Assembly (NCBI GenBank): GCA_017979445.1 | Contig: CM030708.1 | Location: 28,119,613 to 28,183,612 of the forward strand | DNA: 64,000 nucleotides | Origin: Akebia trifoliata | Lineage: Eukaryota; Streptophyta; Magnoliopsida; Ranunculales; Lardizabalaceae | Direction of reading: 5' to 3' | Shown here: piece after piece, positions 1 through 11,350 of the stretch | Layout of the letters: each line of letters begins with the position of its first letter | Numbering within the stretch: the stretch's first letter is position 1 | Notes under the pieces: generated by a model | What the model was told of the DNA's origin: nothing | Seen by the model: only the letters and a program-made list of their open reading frames with translations | Databases searched by the model: none | Translations under genes and position numbers: made by a program

Positions 1-423
1 TCTCTTTCTTTTCTTTTAATGAGTTTCCTTTCTCTCATCCCAAACAAAGCGTAAACATGATATTATAAACCTTGAGAAAAATCCTACTTTGTTTTAGTGC
101 AAAGTTGTATAATCTTGATATGAGATTCGACTAGGGCTCCTCCAACTTGTTGAATTATATAATAGGATAAATTACTCTTATTGTTGAAGTTGAGAAATTA
201 CATTCAAGTATACTAACACTCATTGAAGCTGTACAATCTAATCTTCAAAAACACAAGTCACACTCTGATTTAATTTAGAGCACAAAACACATAAACAATT
301 GAAGAAGCAATAATAGATTCCGAGAGATACCTAAGAGAAAGCCTAAGAAATAACTATATAGACAAACTGTAAGAGAACCAACTCTCCTCAATACTATATG
401 TGGCCCTGCAATCTTGTTGTTGA
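1..423. other. 3' flank of DOMON/cyt b561 gene copy A, left part of block A
   Basis: No gene is seen here. The stretch lies downstream of the minus-strand gene copy A and closely matches 12,395-12,826 downstream of copy B, so block A begins at or beyond the left edge of the window. It probably includes the 3' UTR of copy A. Confidence 0.6.
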
Positions 424-1826
424 TCAAACTGTGAGTGGTTGTTGCTTGCCATTCCCATCATAAGGTTCGTTGGATGCCTCGGATTTCCTCTTCAGAACAA
501 TGATCCATGTCGTAACTTCCAACACTAATGCAATCCCACCCAATACACACAATACCACAATATAAGCTGTTTTCCACATTTTAGCTGGATCCAACATGTC
601 TAGACCTTTAAACACGTTGACGATACCAAGAACAAGGATGGAGTATCCAACAATATGGTGGTAAAAATTCCAGTAAATCCGGTACTTGTGCTCCTTCTTT
701 GGCCTTACGAACAATGCGAAAATCTGCACAACACGAAGAATGATAAACTCGTTATGATTGATTAAGAAAATGTGCCTAAAATAAGAAACAATGAACTAAT
801 TAGGAACAATCATAATTACCTGCAATGTTGCGAAACAAAAGAGAGTGATCCCAATTTTCCGATGAGATTTATATACCAAACCCTTAGAATTGGCCCCGAG
901 TTGAAGACCAGTAGCCCATCCGGCAACTCCAATAACATAGGAAGAACTCTGACATAAGATATGAAGATAAAACCAAGCTGGATCTGCTGATTTGAATGTC
1001 CTGAGATACCTAGCAAATATGGCTCCAATTGGAAACAAAATTCCCCAACTCACTGCATTCAGAATTCCATGAATCTGCCACACAAAAAAAAACAATACAA
1101 ATTAGTTTTTTTTTTATTTTTTTAAAGATCATATAACAAGGAAACCAATAAGTAACAAAAACCACAAATAAACAAAATTAAACATAAAAAACAACTTACA
1201 TTCCTCTTTTTGAGATTTGAATTTCCTCCACTACTTTGGGTACTAGTGCTGTGCCCACTCATTAAATCAAGTGTTCCTTTCGAACCCAAATTATCGTCTC
1301 CAAATCCATGGATATTAGGAATTCCATTAGTGACGGATGACCCCACCTGCCACACTTGATTCACCGTCGCCCCCGTCATGTTCTTCGGCAACACCACCGT
1401 AGCATACAGCTTCATCACACCGTCTACGTACTCCGCTTCCATTTCGGGCACATCGAACGCTATCTTCGATGGTTCGATCTTCTTGTAAGAGGTGACATTG
1501 AAGGTTTTCACTGTCATGGATCCATCATCTTGTTTATAGGCGATCAGAGATTGAGCTCCAATCATTCCTGTTGATGTGGGATTTATTGCCCAAGCAATCC
1601 ATCCGTTGGGTTTCACTGGTGGAGCGATGAAAGCTAAAGTTAGTGAAGATTTGGAAGAGTCGAAAGTCCAATGGAGGTAAGAGTTTAGTTTGGGAAGATC
1701 GTTGCAATGGTTGAACACTCTGTTCTTTGTGAGTTTCTGAGAAGAACATAAGAGTGATTGAGAAATTTGGATTTGCAGAACAAGTGAAATAAACACAAGA
1801 AGAAGAGAGATTCGGCAAGTCGCCAT
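424..1826 (-). CDS. Cytochrome b561 and DOMON domain-containing protein, copy A
   Basis: Coding exons are 1826-1200, 1074-820 and 723-424, all with GT-AG junctions in phase 0, giving 393 residues. A hydrophobic signal peptide covers about residues 1-25. A DOMON domain covers about 45-165 and is followed by a Ser/Thr/Gly/Asn-rich linker. Five membrane helices of the cytochrome b561 fold start near residue 211. Candidate heme-ligand histidines are at 211, 247, 280 and 316 (316/317 is an HH pair). The family (AIR12-related, often annotated as auxin-responsive) is thought to move electrons across the plasma membrane, with ascorbate as a likely donor. Sequence just upstream of the ATG contains a ctctataaatat TATA-like box. 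Copy B at 12,827 is nearly identical and both read as intact. The family is clear; the specific substrate is not shown by sequence. Confidence 0.93.
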
Positions 1827-2476
1827 TGAATTTTAGAAAAACAGAAACAGTATTGAAATTTGGAGAAACAGAAACAATATTTATAGAGAATTTAGTAAAT
1901 TTAATTCTACTTGGATTCGGAGTACTAGTGCGAACGGTGTTCGACATTTGTGTTACACGAACGGATGAGATTTGTTGGAAATTTTAATGATTTGTAAATA
2001 ATTTCCGCTTTCTACGGTTGAGAGAAACTTTGACAGTTTGACTTCTAATTTGACTCGATATGATGTCATCGTGACAGCATGACACGTAGGATTGCTAGGA
2101 TTTGAAAAAGACGATAATACCCTTAATAGAATATTTCAGAAGAGACACAGTAACTCCGACTTGTGACTAGTTGCGTGGAGCAGAAAGAAATAAATAGGCT
2201 TGTATTGTGTAACTAACTCTTTTCTAGAAATGAATGAGATGGTGTAGGGTAAGTTGTCCAACACACATATTTATTATCTGCCACGTATGTAGACGGATAA
2301 GATCCTTGTCTAATCTAACAAAAATATCTCAATGGGGTAAACTTAGTCTTCAACACACATATTTATTATCTTAGTGTTCCATCTAAGATTAACAGGGTAA
2401 ACATAGGGTAAGTTGTCCAACACACATATTTATTATCTTAGTGTTCCATCTAAGATTAATAGGATAAATTTACTAC
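1827..2476. other. Upstream region of copy A with a small local duplication
   Basis: This holds the promoter and upstream flank of the minus-strand gene. Bases up to about 2,300 match 14,232-14,760 of block B. A stretch containing ttgtccaacacacatattta and tcttagtgttccatctaaga occurs twice (about 2,240-2,400 and 2,405-2,460), a local duplication not present in the same form in block B. No gene is seen. Confidence 0.5.
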
Positions 2477-5400
2477 TGCTCTATTTGAAAAAGTTATATA
2501 TAAAGTTGTTGATGCTAATTTAAGTTACTGAAGTTGAGAGAAAATTGTTGTTGTCATTGCTGTTGTTGTTATTGAAATAATTTGCTGAATTGAATATATT
2601 GTTTGGTAATATATTGTCTAATTGTACTATTAAGATGTTGAACTGTTTGATAATTTACTATATAAAAATTACTAGATGAAATAAAAAAAAATATTTAAAA
2701 AAAATATTATTTATCTGATATAAGTAATAATATATTAACAATAAGTATAAAAATAGGATTTAATATTAAAAAATAAAAAAAAATTCAATTTCACTTTTTC
2801 TGTACTAAGGATTACCTCAAATTACAATCTCAACATAATAAAATATTATAATACTCATTCAAATAATTTTACTAGTTTTTTACTATAAAAAAAATTTTCA
2901 TATAAAAAACAAAAGAATCTAAGCAAAAGAAAAGGAAAAAAAAAATGAGAGAATTTCTATTGGCACCCCAACTTTTACTTATTCTCAATCATTCACCTAG
3001 TTTCTTTATTTATTACTAAGGATTACCTCAAATTACAATTTCAATATAATAAAATATTATAATACTCATTCAAATAATTTTACTAGTTTTTTACTATTAA
3101 AAAATTTTCATATAAAAAAGAAAAGAATTTAAGTAAAAGAAAAAAAAAATGAGAAAATTTCTACTAGTACATCAACTTTTACTTATTATCAACCATTCAC
3201 CTATTTTCTTTATTTATTACTAAGGTTTGCCTCAAATTATAATTTCAACATAATAAAATATTATAACAGGCATTCAAATAATTTACTAATTTTTTACTAT
3301 TAGAAAAATGTTCATATAAAAAATAAAAGAATATAAGCAAAATAAAAGAAAAAAAAAATGAGAGTTCTTATTGGCACCCCAACATCACTTATTCTCAACC
3401 ATTCATTTATTTTCTTTATTTAATACTAAGGATTATCTCAAATTACAATCTCAACATAATAAAATATTACAACACTTGTTCAAATAATTTTACTTATTTT
3501 TTATTATTAAAAAAAGGTTCATATAAAAAATAAAAGAATCTAAGCAAAAGAAAAGAAAAAAAAATGAGAAAATTTCTACTAGTACATCAACTTTTACTTA
3601 TTATCAACCATTCACCTATTTTCTTTATTTATTACTAAGGTTTGCCTCAAATTATAATTTCAACATAATAAAATATTATAACAGGCATTCAAATAATTTA
3701 CTAATTTTTTACTATTAGAAAAATGTTCATATAAAAAATAAAAGAATATAAGCAAAATAAAAGAAAAAAAAAATGAGAGTTCTTATTGGCACCCCAACAT
3801 CACTTATTCTCAACCATTCATTTATTTTCTTTATTTAATACTAAGGATTATCTCAAATTACAATCTCAACATAATAAAATATTACAACACTTGTTCAAAT
3901 AATTTTACTTATTTTTTATTATTAAAAAAAGGTTCATATAAAAAATAAAAGAATCTAAGCAAAAGAAAAGAAAAAAAAATGAGAGAATTTCTATTGACAC
4001 CCCAACTTTTACTTATTCTCAACCATTCACCTATTTTCTTTATTTATTACTAAGGTTTGCATCAAATTACAATCTCAACATAATAAAATATTATAACACT
4101 CATTCAAATAATTTTACTAGTTTTTATTATTAAAAAAAATTTCATATAAAAAACAAAAGAATCTAAGCAAAAGAAAACAAAAAAAATGAGAGAATTTTTA
4201 TTGGCATCTCAACCCTTACTTATTCTCAACCATTCACTTATTTTTTTAATTTATTACTAAGGATTATCTCAAATTATAATCTCAACATAATAAAATATTA
4301 TAATACTCATTCAAATAATATTTCTAGTTTTTCACTATTAAATTTTTTTTCATACAAAACAAAAGAGTCTAAGCAAAATAAATTGGCACCCCAACTTTTA
4401 CTTATTCTCAATAATTCACCTAGTTTTTTTATTTATTACTAAGAATTACCTCAAATTACAATCTCAACATAATAAAATATTATTATACTCATTCAAATAA
4501 TTTTACTAGTTTTTTTTATTATTAAAACAATTTCATATAAAAAACAAAATAATCTAAGCAAAAGAAAAGAAAAAAAATTGAGAGAATTTCTAGTGGCACC
4601 TCAACTTTTACTTATTCTCAATCATTCAACTATTTTCTTTATTTATTACTAAGGTTTGCCTCAAATTATAATTTCAACATAATAAAATATTATAACACTC
4701 ATTCAAATAATTTTACTATTAAAAAAATTTCATATAAAAAACAAAAGAATTTAAGCAAAAGAAAAGAAAAAAAATTGATAGAGTTTTTATTGGCACCTCA
4801 ACTTTTATTTATTCTCAACCATTCACCTATTTTCTTTATTTTTATTTGAGGTGTAATAAGCCAAAGTTGGAGTGCCAATAACACCTATTTCAATTGAAAA
4901 ATCAGAGAGGCATTTTTTCATTCTAGATACGAGGAGTTATTAGAGCGTTGGGAGGTTGTTGTTTCCTTCTCCATATTGCAATCCAAACCCATAACGACCT
5001 TCGTAGGTATGTCTTCTTTCTCTTTCCTTCCTCTCTCTACAGTCAACTTGTTCTCTGCCAATCTTTTGGGCAAAAGTTAATGGATGGACAAAAGTTAAGG
5101 TGGTGGTCTCTCAGTTTCAAAGAACTTTATTCAGCTCTATTTCATATTTCTTCTAAGAAGAATTTTCCAATCAGTAGTATATAACTTCGATCCATCTATG
5201 CAAATGTCAACTGGAAATTTAAAACACAAACATTGAAAAAAAAAAAAAAAGAGGAACATAATTTGGAGATGGTTGCTTACCTGACACTGAAGTTCCAAAA
5301 ATTGGAGATGGTTGATTGTAAGATGAGAGAGAGAGAGAGAGAAGGCGCCAACTCTGTTTTTGTAGAGACTTGTTGAACCGTGCATGTGTGATTTTGCAGA

Positions 5401-5557
5401 GGCTCGTTAAAGGGTTGGTAGTCAAGAGAATCGGCAGCTTTTTTTGAATGAATCGACAACTAAAAAGAGTTCTATTCGACCCCAAACACTGAAGTTCGAA
5501 AAAATAGACGGAATTCGACATGATTTTAGCCATGCAAAAACTTTTCCAAACAGACTG
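2477..5557. mobile_element. PIF/Harbinger-like non-autonomous element, copy A
   Basis: The left end reads tgctctatttgaaaaag and the right end is the inverted cttttccaaacagactg. Both match the ends of the element at 15210-17128. The flanks are TAC on the left and TAA on the right. Block B keeps an uninterrupted site reading cactaggccaatcag at about 14,912-14,926. This fits a 3-bp TA-containing target duplication that has since diverged. The inner flanks (about 2,490-2,640 and 5,210-5,555) resemble the other copy. The centre is a tandem array, described separately. No transposase is recognisable, so the element would need help in trans. The short open frames near 4,948-5,578 do not look like real genes. 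Confidence 0.7.
2803..4850. repeat. AT-rich tandem array of about 10 units of roughly 207 bp
   Basis: Units begin with tactaagg(a/t)tt(a/g)cctc near 2803, 3014, 3218, 3424, 3633, 3839, 4048, 4255, 4437 and 4647, spacing 204-211 bp apart from one shortened unit of 182 bp. Each holds an A-rich core and a tail reading ttggcaccccaacttttact. Units at 3218-3632 and 3633-4047 repeat as an almost identical two-unit block of 415 bp, so there is a local higher-order structure. Just after the array, at about 4864-4882, the tail motif appears inverted as aaagttggagtgccaata. Confidence 0.9.
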
Positions 5558-6210
5558 TAAGCCAATCAGATAGCACACTGAGAAATGAGATCAAAGATTT
5601 GATGTATCAAAGTCTTTTTTTACTAGTAACATGACACCATGTGTTTTGTGAAAGGATGAGTGATTGGTTAGCAATGAAAAAATTTGAGCACTCAAGTAAT
5701 TAGATTTTACTTGCTTTTTCAATACATGTGCGGCCATGCCATTGATTTGCCATTTTTGAACAAAAATTCCGCAACGATAGATGGGGTACTTTATTATTTT
5801 TATTTTTTATGATGGGATTCTAGACTCAATTAGCAAGACGAGACAACTAACTTATTAGAGAGCCATGTCTCACCCAAATTCCTCAAGTATATGAAATATC
5901 CCTCAAACCACATATACTAGATAAGCAGGAATAAATTCATGTGGGTGACTAATGAGAGGGTTTAAACTTAAGACATCTCCCTTTTTAAAACGATATAACT
6001 TAACCATTGCATACAATGCTCATTAATTATAGGAAAAGATATTTTTAAGAGTTTATAAAATAATTTCTTATAAAATATAATTTATTCTAACTTAAATATC
6101 AAATAATCTTTGATAGGTACCATGACAATGTTTTACGAGTACAACTATGCATAAAACTGTTTCATCTTGAAAGAATAATAGAATAATGGATTTTTTAATA
6201 TCTTTTACGA
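5558..6210. other. Right part of duplicated block A
   Basis: No gene is seen. This stretch matches three pieces of block B: 14,917-15,209, 17,129-17,185 and 17,706-18,015. The pieces of block B are separated by the two insertions described there. It therefore records the pre-insertion state of both sites. Similarity ends near 6,190-6,210. Confidence 0.75.
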
Positions 6211-6571
6211 CAACAACAACAACAAAAAAATTAAGATGATTTTTACTCCTATCACGAGGAAACACATCTATGGTTATGTGCACAACACACGTCAGATTTG
6301 TGAGAATCGTAGTAAATGTTTTTTGTCATTTCACCATTTTGTTTTGATATGATATTAACAAGGTCGAAGATTACATGGTACAAGTCCTAGTTGGTGTGGA
6401 GATATAAATGGGTGGCTTGTCTTTACCTAATGTCCAACCGCTATAGTGATGTCTAGTGGTGTTGGTGTGTTTTGGAGTCTGACTTGTCACCCTTGTTTTT
6501 GCAGCATGGATGCGTTCTAAGTAGCAACATTATTATACTTTTCTCAGGTATACATTATAATAGGTACAAAT

Positions 6572-7480
6572 TGTGGGGGAAATTCTTAAACATGGACACG
6601 TGGCTCGAGCAAAGCCCCGGAGTAATAATTTTAAGCTCGGATATACTACTACATAGGCCCAGCTTGTTAAAAATCTTCGGATGCCCGGATGCCCCAGCAC
6701 GGACCTGAGCCACCGATCCATTAAGTAGCCCGAACAATGACAGTCTAGGTCGGCAAGAGGGATCTGACAGAAGTGCCATTGATTGACAACTCTAACAACC
6801 CACATCATATCAGATCAACTCTAATTATCCCACAAGTGGCAGGGCAATTGCAACAACTCCTGCAGCTGACATGTCAGGGAGTGAGCTAACTGCCCTGAGT
6901 CATTTCAAGGGATGGCACAGAAAACGATCAAGTTCAATGCTTATAAAAGGAGGAGTGTGGGGAAAATTCTTAAACATGGACACGTGGCTCGAGCAAAGCC
7001 CCTGAGTAATAATTTTAAGCTCGGATATACTGCTACATAGGCCCAGCTTGTTAAAAATCTTCGGATGCCCCAGCATGGACTTGAGCCACCGTTCCATTAA
7101 GTAACCCGGACAATGACAGTCTAGGTCGGCAAGAGGGATTTAACAGATGTGCCATTGATTGACAGCTCTAACAACCCACATCATATCAGATCAACTCTGA
7201 TTATCCCAAAAGTGGCAGGGCAGTTGCAACAACTCCTGCAGCTGACATGTCAGGGAGTGAGCTAACTGCCCTGGGTCATTTCAAAGGATGGCATAGAAAA
7301 CGATCAAGTTCAATGCTTATAAAAGGAGGAGGACTAGGGGTAAGAAAGGTTGAAATTCTTCTTCTCCTTAAACTAAATTACACTGATCAACTTGTCTAAC
7401 TTGATCATCGGAGTGGACTAATTCACAGGTCCGCCCGAGCTAGGGAGAGGAAAAGTGTAGAGCGAATTCTTGCATCTACA
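6572..7480 (+). mobile_element. Solo LTR with duplicated U3 segment
   Basis: The element starts TGTGGGGGAAATTC and ends GCATCTACA. It is flanked by a perfect 5-bp direct repeat CAAAT at 6567-6571 and 7481-7485. This TG...CA structure with a 5-bp target duplication, and no internal retrotransposon domain, marks a solo LTR. Bases 6572-6955 are repeated as about 6956-7332. Each copy ends in a TATA-like tataaaaggaggag. The second copy runs on into a region with taacttgatcatcggagtgg, like the R/U5 part of Ty3/Gypsy LTRs; that class assignment is from memory of such LTRs. Confidence 0.88.
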
Positions 7481-7485
7481 CAAAT

Positions 7486-7941
7486 CAATCTTGAAAATGG
7501 TCAATCCCTACTAGGATGGATTCTCCACCGAAAGAGATGTTGCCTGACCTTTCAATCTGTCACCCACACATCAACTTTGCTTTTGGAAAGGAGATGTTCT
7601 GTCAGAAGTGGTCTTCTACAGAGGGCGCCTTCCTATAGAGTTTTGAATCTACTTCTTGAGGGGAACTCAACTTGACCCTTGACCTTGAAAGTCTCTTGTT
7701 GATGAAGATCTACTGTATGAAGGCCTTAGTAAAGGTCATGACTCTCTTCCTTGAGGCGACTGTGTAGTAAAAATAACTTCCATTTACTTGGGTGTTGAAT
7801 CACTACTATTTCAACCTCAAATAAACTTATCCAATCCTTTTCTGATGCATCTTCTTAAATGGTAGTTGAACACAAGTGAAACAACATGTAAAATTACTAA
7901 AACTACTTTGGTGTTTAAGTTAGTATTCAATCATTAGTGGG
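7486..7941. other. Unassigned intergenic sequence
   Basis: I see no gene, repeat boundary or RNA here. Confidence 0.4.
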
Positions 7942-8030
7942 AGGTGCCAACTCAGTGAGTTGCTAAAGTCTGTGACTAGGAAGCAATACCACATATATAA
8001 GATCGAAACCCCATATTCACCTTATGCCTA
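7942..8030 (+). repeat. Degraded tRNA-derived SINE, family B
   Basis: It starts aggtgccaactcagtgagtt, resembling the A-box region of the better copies at 29,541 and 30,755. The B-box is decayed. The first half is the main support. Confidence 0.4.
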
Positions 8031-8164
8031 TCAAAAAGTATTCTAGGATTAGTTCAGTGAGGGTTTGATATCTTAACTTTTATGGAAGATTCACCAACTT
8101 ATAGACAACTTCCAAATGGCTCTTTGCATGGTTAACATGTCTTGCCAAACAAAATCATCCACTA

Positions 8165-9250
8165 CAAGACTGACTCCCATCTAGAAGTCTTCAAACTGGA
8201 ACAACTCCCATCTAGAAGTCTTCAAACTGGAATAACAACCCCCCCCCCCCCCCCTCTCAAAAAAAAAAAAAAAATTGGAATTGCTTACACCAGTAAAACA
8301 ACAACCCCCCAATGCTAAAAATGATGTCCTTAATGAATTGCTCCTTCCCTTCAAAGATTCGTCCATTCCTTTCTTTCCACAATCCCCAACAAATAGCAGG
8401 AGGAATAAAGTTTCAAAGAATCTTCTCACTTCCATCAAAGGCAATGAATCGCCAAGAATCAAGTAGCACTAGAGCCAAGCAAGGGGCAGGGGCAGGGGCG
8501 GAGCCAGGATTTTCTTGTAGTGGGGGCAAACTATGGTTAGTTGTATAGTTGAAGAACTTGAATGGTAGGAAATTTATTTGTGCTGGAAAATACGATTGGA
8601 GGGAGGTGAGGTGTGGGGGCAAAAATTGGAGGGAGATGTGGGTGTGGGGGCAGATGGGGAGAGAGGTGAGGGAGTGGGGACAAATGGGGCATGTAAGTAG
8701 TTGAAAATATAGGGGTGTCTCAAAGTTCTGTGGGGTCAATTGCCCCCACCAACTCCTTACTAGCTCCGCCCCTGGCAAGGGGTTCACCAAGAGAAATTGA
8801 ATGAGGAAAGGAAAAAAGAACAAACCACCCCACAATGGATGAAGATATGGTTAGAAGACTCACCATTGCATTTGCAAAGAGAACAAAACGCTGCAAGAAC
8901 CACACCCCTCATTCTAATATGATCATGAGTCAGAAGCTTATTCAAAGCTGCTAGCCACTGGAAGAAAACATATTTAGAGGGAAGAAATTTAGGCCGAACC
9001 AAGGCAACAAGGAAAGGATCATCTTAGATAGTACCAAGGGGTGAATAAAAAGAACTAGACTGAAGATCCCGTGGGAATTACCCTCCTAGATCCAAGAATC
9101 CTCCGCAAGAAAAGGGGAGTTACGAGAAGGTAAAAGGCTAGTAAGGGATGAGAGCGCTGGAACCTCCCAATCATTAAAGCTTCTTCTGAAACCAAAATCC
9201 CAAGACACATCCTGATCCATTTGCAACAGAAAAGAAGAGAGAGTCATCCA
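8165..9250 (-). mobile_element. Decayed LINE 3' part (reverse-transcriptase C-terminal region)
   Basis: Read on the minus strand, fragments match the C-terminal zf-RVT region of plant L1-type LINEs. An upstream piece is near 9,220-9,070. The motif KYVFFQWLAALNKLLTHDHI is followed by CSLCKCNGESSNHIFIHC (9002-8784), then an ICWGLWKERNGRIFEG tail (about 8,400-8,340). Stops and frame changes make it non-functional. A 31-bp segment containing ctcccatctagaagtcttca is tandemly repeated near 8,173-8,234, beside a poly-C/poly-A run. A hAT-like MITE sits inside the fragment. Confidence 0.8.
8487..8774. mobile_element. hAT-like MITE nested in a LINE remnant
   Basis: This 288-bp element begins caggggcaggggcggagcc and ends ggg-free at agctccgcccctg. 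The terminal inverted repeat is caggggcggagc/gctccgcccctg, with an extra caggggc step on the left. It is flanked by a perfect 8-bp direct repeat, gcaagggg, at 8479-8486 and 8775-8782. The 8-bp target duplication and termini fit the hAT superfamily. There is no coding capacity. Removing it restores a continuous LINE fragment. Confidence 0.9.
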
Positions 9251-9940
9251 TTTCTTAGTGGACATAGCGTAAAGACTAGGAAAAGTAACTTAGAGAGGGG
9301 AGTTGCCACACCACCTGTCTTTCCAATAAATAATCTTATCAGTTTTCCCACCTTTACATGTCGTAGCTTCACATGTGACAAGGGAGAGTGTCTACTTTCC
9401 ATATTTTATCACTCGATTGTAATTTAAGATCTTGTCAGTTACTGGGATTAACAGAAATTCTTCCTAGCTCTTTATAGATAAAGTTAGTCTGATACCCAAT
9501 TTCTCATGTTTGAGAAATATTGGTGGTACTTGGCAGTTAACCTTTCCTTATTTTTTATAGAACTCAAGCTGACCCCTTTGTCCAAGAAGTCAGGTTACCA
9601 GTCCAAGTTTAGTTTATGATTCTCAGGCTGGGTTGCATCATTCTCGTTACAAGGACATTGTAAGCATGGCAATTTTTCCTACTAGCTGATTTTTATCTTC
9701 TTTTTTGCTTTGAAGAATTCAAGTCGAATTACTTATTTTAAAAAAAATTAAAAATTCACTTCGAATGATGGAATCTTCAAGAAGGGATTTTGATGTTTTA
9801 CTGATCGGCCTAGTTCAATCATATTTGATTATGTAAAATATAATTATAATATGGAAAAAAAAATGTTCACAGAACCCAAGATCCACTAATTGCGTGTATT
9901 GATCAATACATGTGGAAAGAGGAAAAGATATTCAATTAAA
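9251..9940. other. Unassigned AT-rich intergenic sequence
   Basis: No gene or repeat boundary is recognised. The open frame near 9,221-9,427 is short and unsupported. Confidence 0.4.
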
Positions 9941-9949
9941 AATGCAATT

Positions 9950-10067
9950 TTAAAAACACCCCATCTAGTGATGGTCACATTTTTCCATCACTAAAAGATG
10001 GATATAATGACGGTTTATATGTGGTCGTCGCTGCAACTCGTTGCCGTAGAAACAATTTCCTATAGTG
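9950..10067 (-). mobile_element. CACTA-type transposon end (fragment)
   Basis: Read on the minus strand from 10,067 it begins CACTATAGGAAATTG and continues with acggcaacgagttgcagcga and cgaccac, typical of CACTA termini with repetitive subterminal GC-rich motifs. The opposite end was not found, so this is a fragment or an element whose other end has decayed. Confidence 0.55.
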
Positions 10068-10309
10068 TGAATGCATCCCAATTTACAAAATTACCCGTCC
10101 TAGTTAGGCTTGACATGGCACATGATGACGAAAAATTCTGTGAATAAAAAATCACTCTTATAATATGCATCATATATCCAAATTTAAAATATAAATAGAA
10201 ATCAATTATGTGTTTCGAACACCTTTTCAGATTGGCTCCCCCATTGGATTGGAAGATGGTTGATCCAAAATTGATCCTATGTGTTATCGGATTGAAAACA
10301 AATCATTAA

Positions 10310-10402
10310 TCTTGACGTGGTGGCAAGCTCATGCCCATAGATGTGTTTTCTCCAAAATGTGAGTAAAACACATCTACGGACATGCGTGCCATCACATCAA
10401 GG
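10310..10402. repeat. Short palindrome of the conserved-core family
   Basis: The arms cttgacgtggtggcaagc and gcgtgccatcacatcaag pair with each other. The inner part has catagatgtgtttt matched by aaaacacatctacgg. It lacks the usual central cgagataca. Confidence 0.6.
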
Positions 10403-10680
10403 TGTCCCCCTGCTGAGGTCACTCTAGCATGACTCGTTACAAATGCATTTTTATTTACTTGGACATAACGCACTTAAATTAATAGATGTGACTTCAAATA
10501 TTGAATGGAAGAAAAGAATTCCTTCAAGTTCCTAATTTTTTGAGAGATAATACTTTGAAGATAGTACTTTATTATTCACAAAACCAAAAACAAAGTAAGA
10601 AAGAAATAATAATAAATTAAAAAAAAAAACACAAAAATGATGGATGGCAAGTAAGGATGGTAGGTTCTCGGTACGTTCTT
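10403..10680. other. Unassigned AT-rich sequence
   Basis: Short AT-rich spacer between the palindrome and the LINE remnant; nothing is recognised. Confidence 0.4.
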
Positions 10681-10689
10681 TTTACCATT

Positions 10690-11350
10690 CCTTGTGTAAT
10701 GATGATGGTGATATCTCATTCCCATATGCATCAATTTGAGGCCCGAAGGTGCCAAGTAGAGTTGCCTTCTTCACATTGACAGCTTCTTTAGGAAGGATCC
10801 AAACGACGGATTTTTTGATGCGGCATGGGTGGTATGGGGCAAGTTTTTGCATTCTATGTATAGACAATGGGGAATCTTCAGATCATCTACTCCTTCATTG
10901 CAAATTCACGTATGGAATTTGGCACATTTCCTTAAATTATTTGGTATATTAACTTGCTTGCCCAAAACAATAAAGGACCTTTTCACGAGTTGGACATCGA
11001 GTGGATATTCGTTTGGTGGCATGAAGAGGTTACTTAGGAGTATTATACCATTTACAATATGTTGGGGGGTGTGGGGGGAGAGAAATGGCCGTATCTTTGA
11101 GGAGAATAAAAAAGATGGCACAGAAACAATTATTTCTATTTTGGGCCTTTTTGTTTTGTTGGTCCAAAGTTTTTAGAGAATTTAGGAGGATCTTCTTCGA
11201 AGATTTTATCTATAACTGGGATGGGATGCTTTGTATTTCTGGTGAGTAGCGTCTGTTTGTAAGGTCTTGCTAGGTTGGTCACCTTGACTGGCCTAGTATT
11301 ATTTTTTTTCATATGAATATATTGCTACTTATTAACAACTAAAAAAAAAC
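10690..11350 (+). mobile_element. LINE 3' remnant ending in poly-A
   Basis: Forward-strand frames read PSRVAFFTLTASLGRIQTTD, then CILCIDNGESSDHLLLHC (zf-RVT Cys/His motif), then ICWGVWGERNGRIFEENK. This is the C-terminus of a plant L1-type reverse-transcriptase ORF, broken by frameshifts. The 3' end is an A-rich tail near 11,340-11,350. It is the same class as 8165-9250 and 18,170-18,870. Confidence 0.82.

Noticed and set aside
4948..5578. Several overlapping open frames on both strands inside the element at 2477-5557
   Set aside because: None shows a recognisable transposase or other domain; related text at 16,740-17,060 does not conserve the frames, so they are chance frames in a non-autonomous element.
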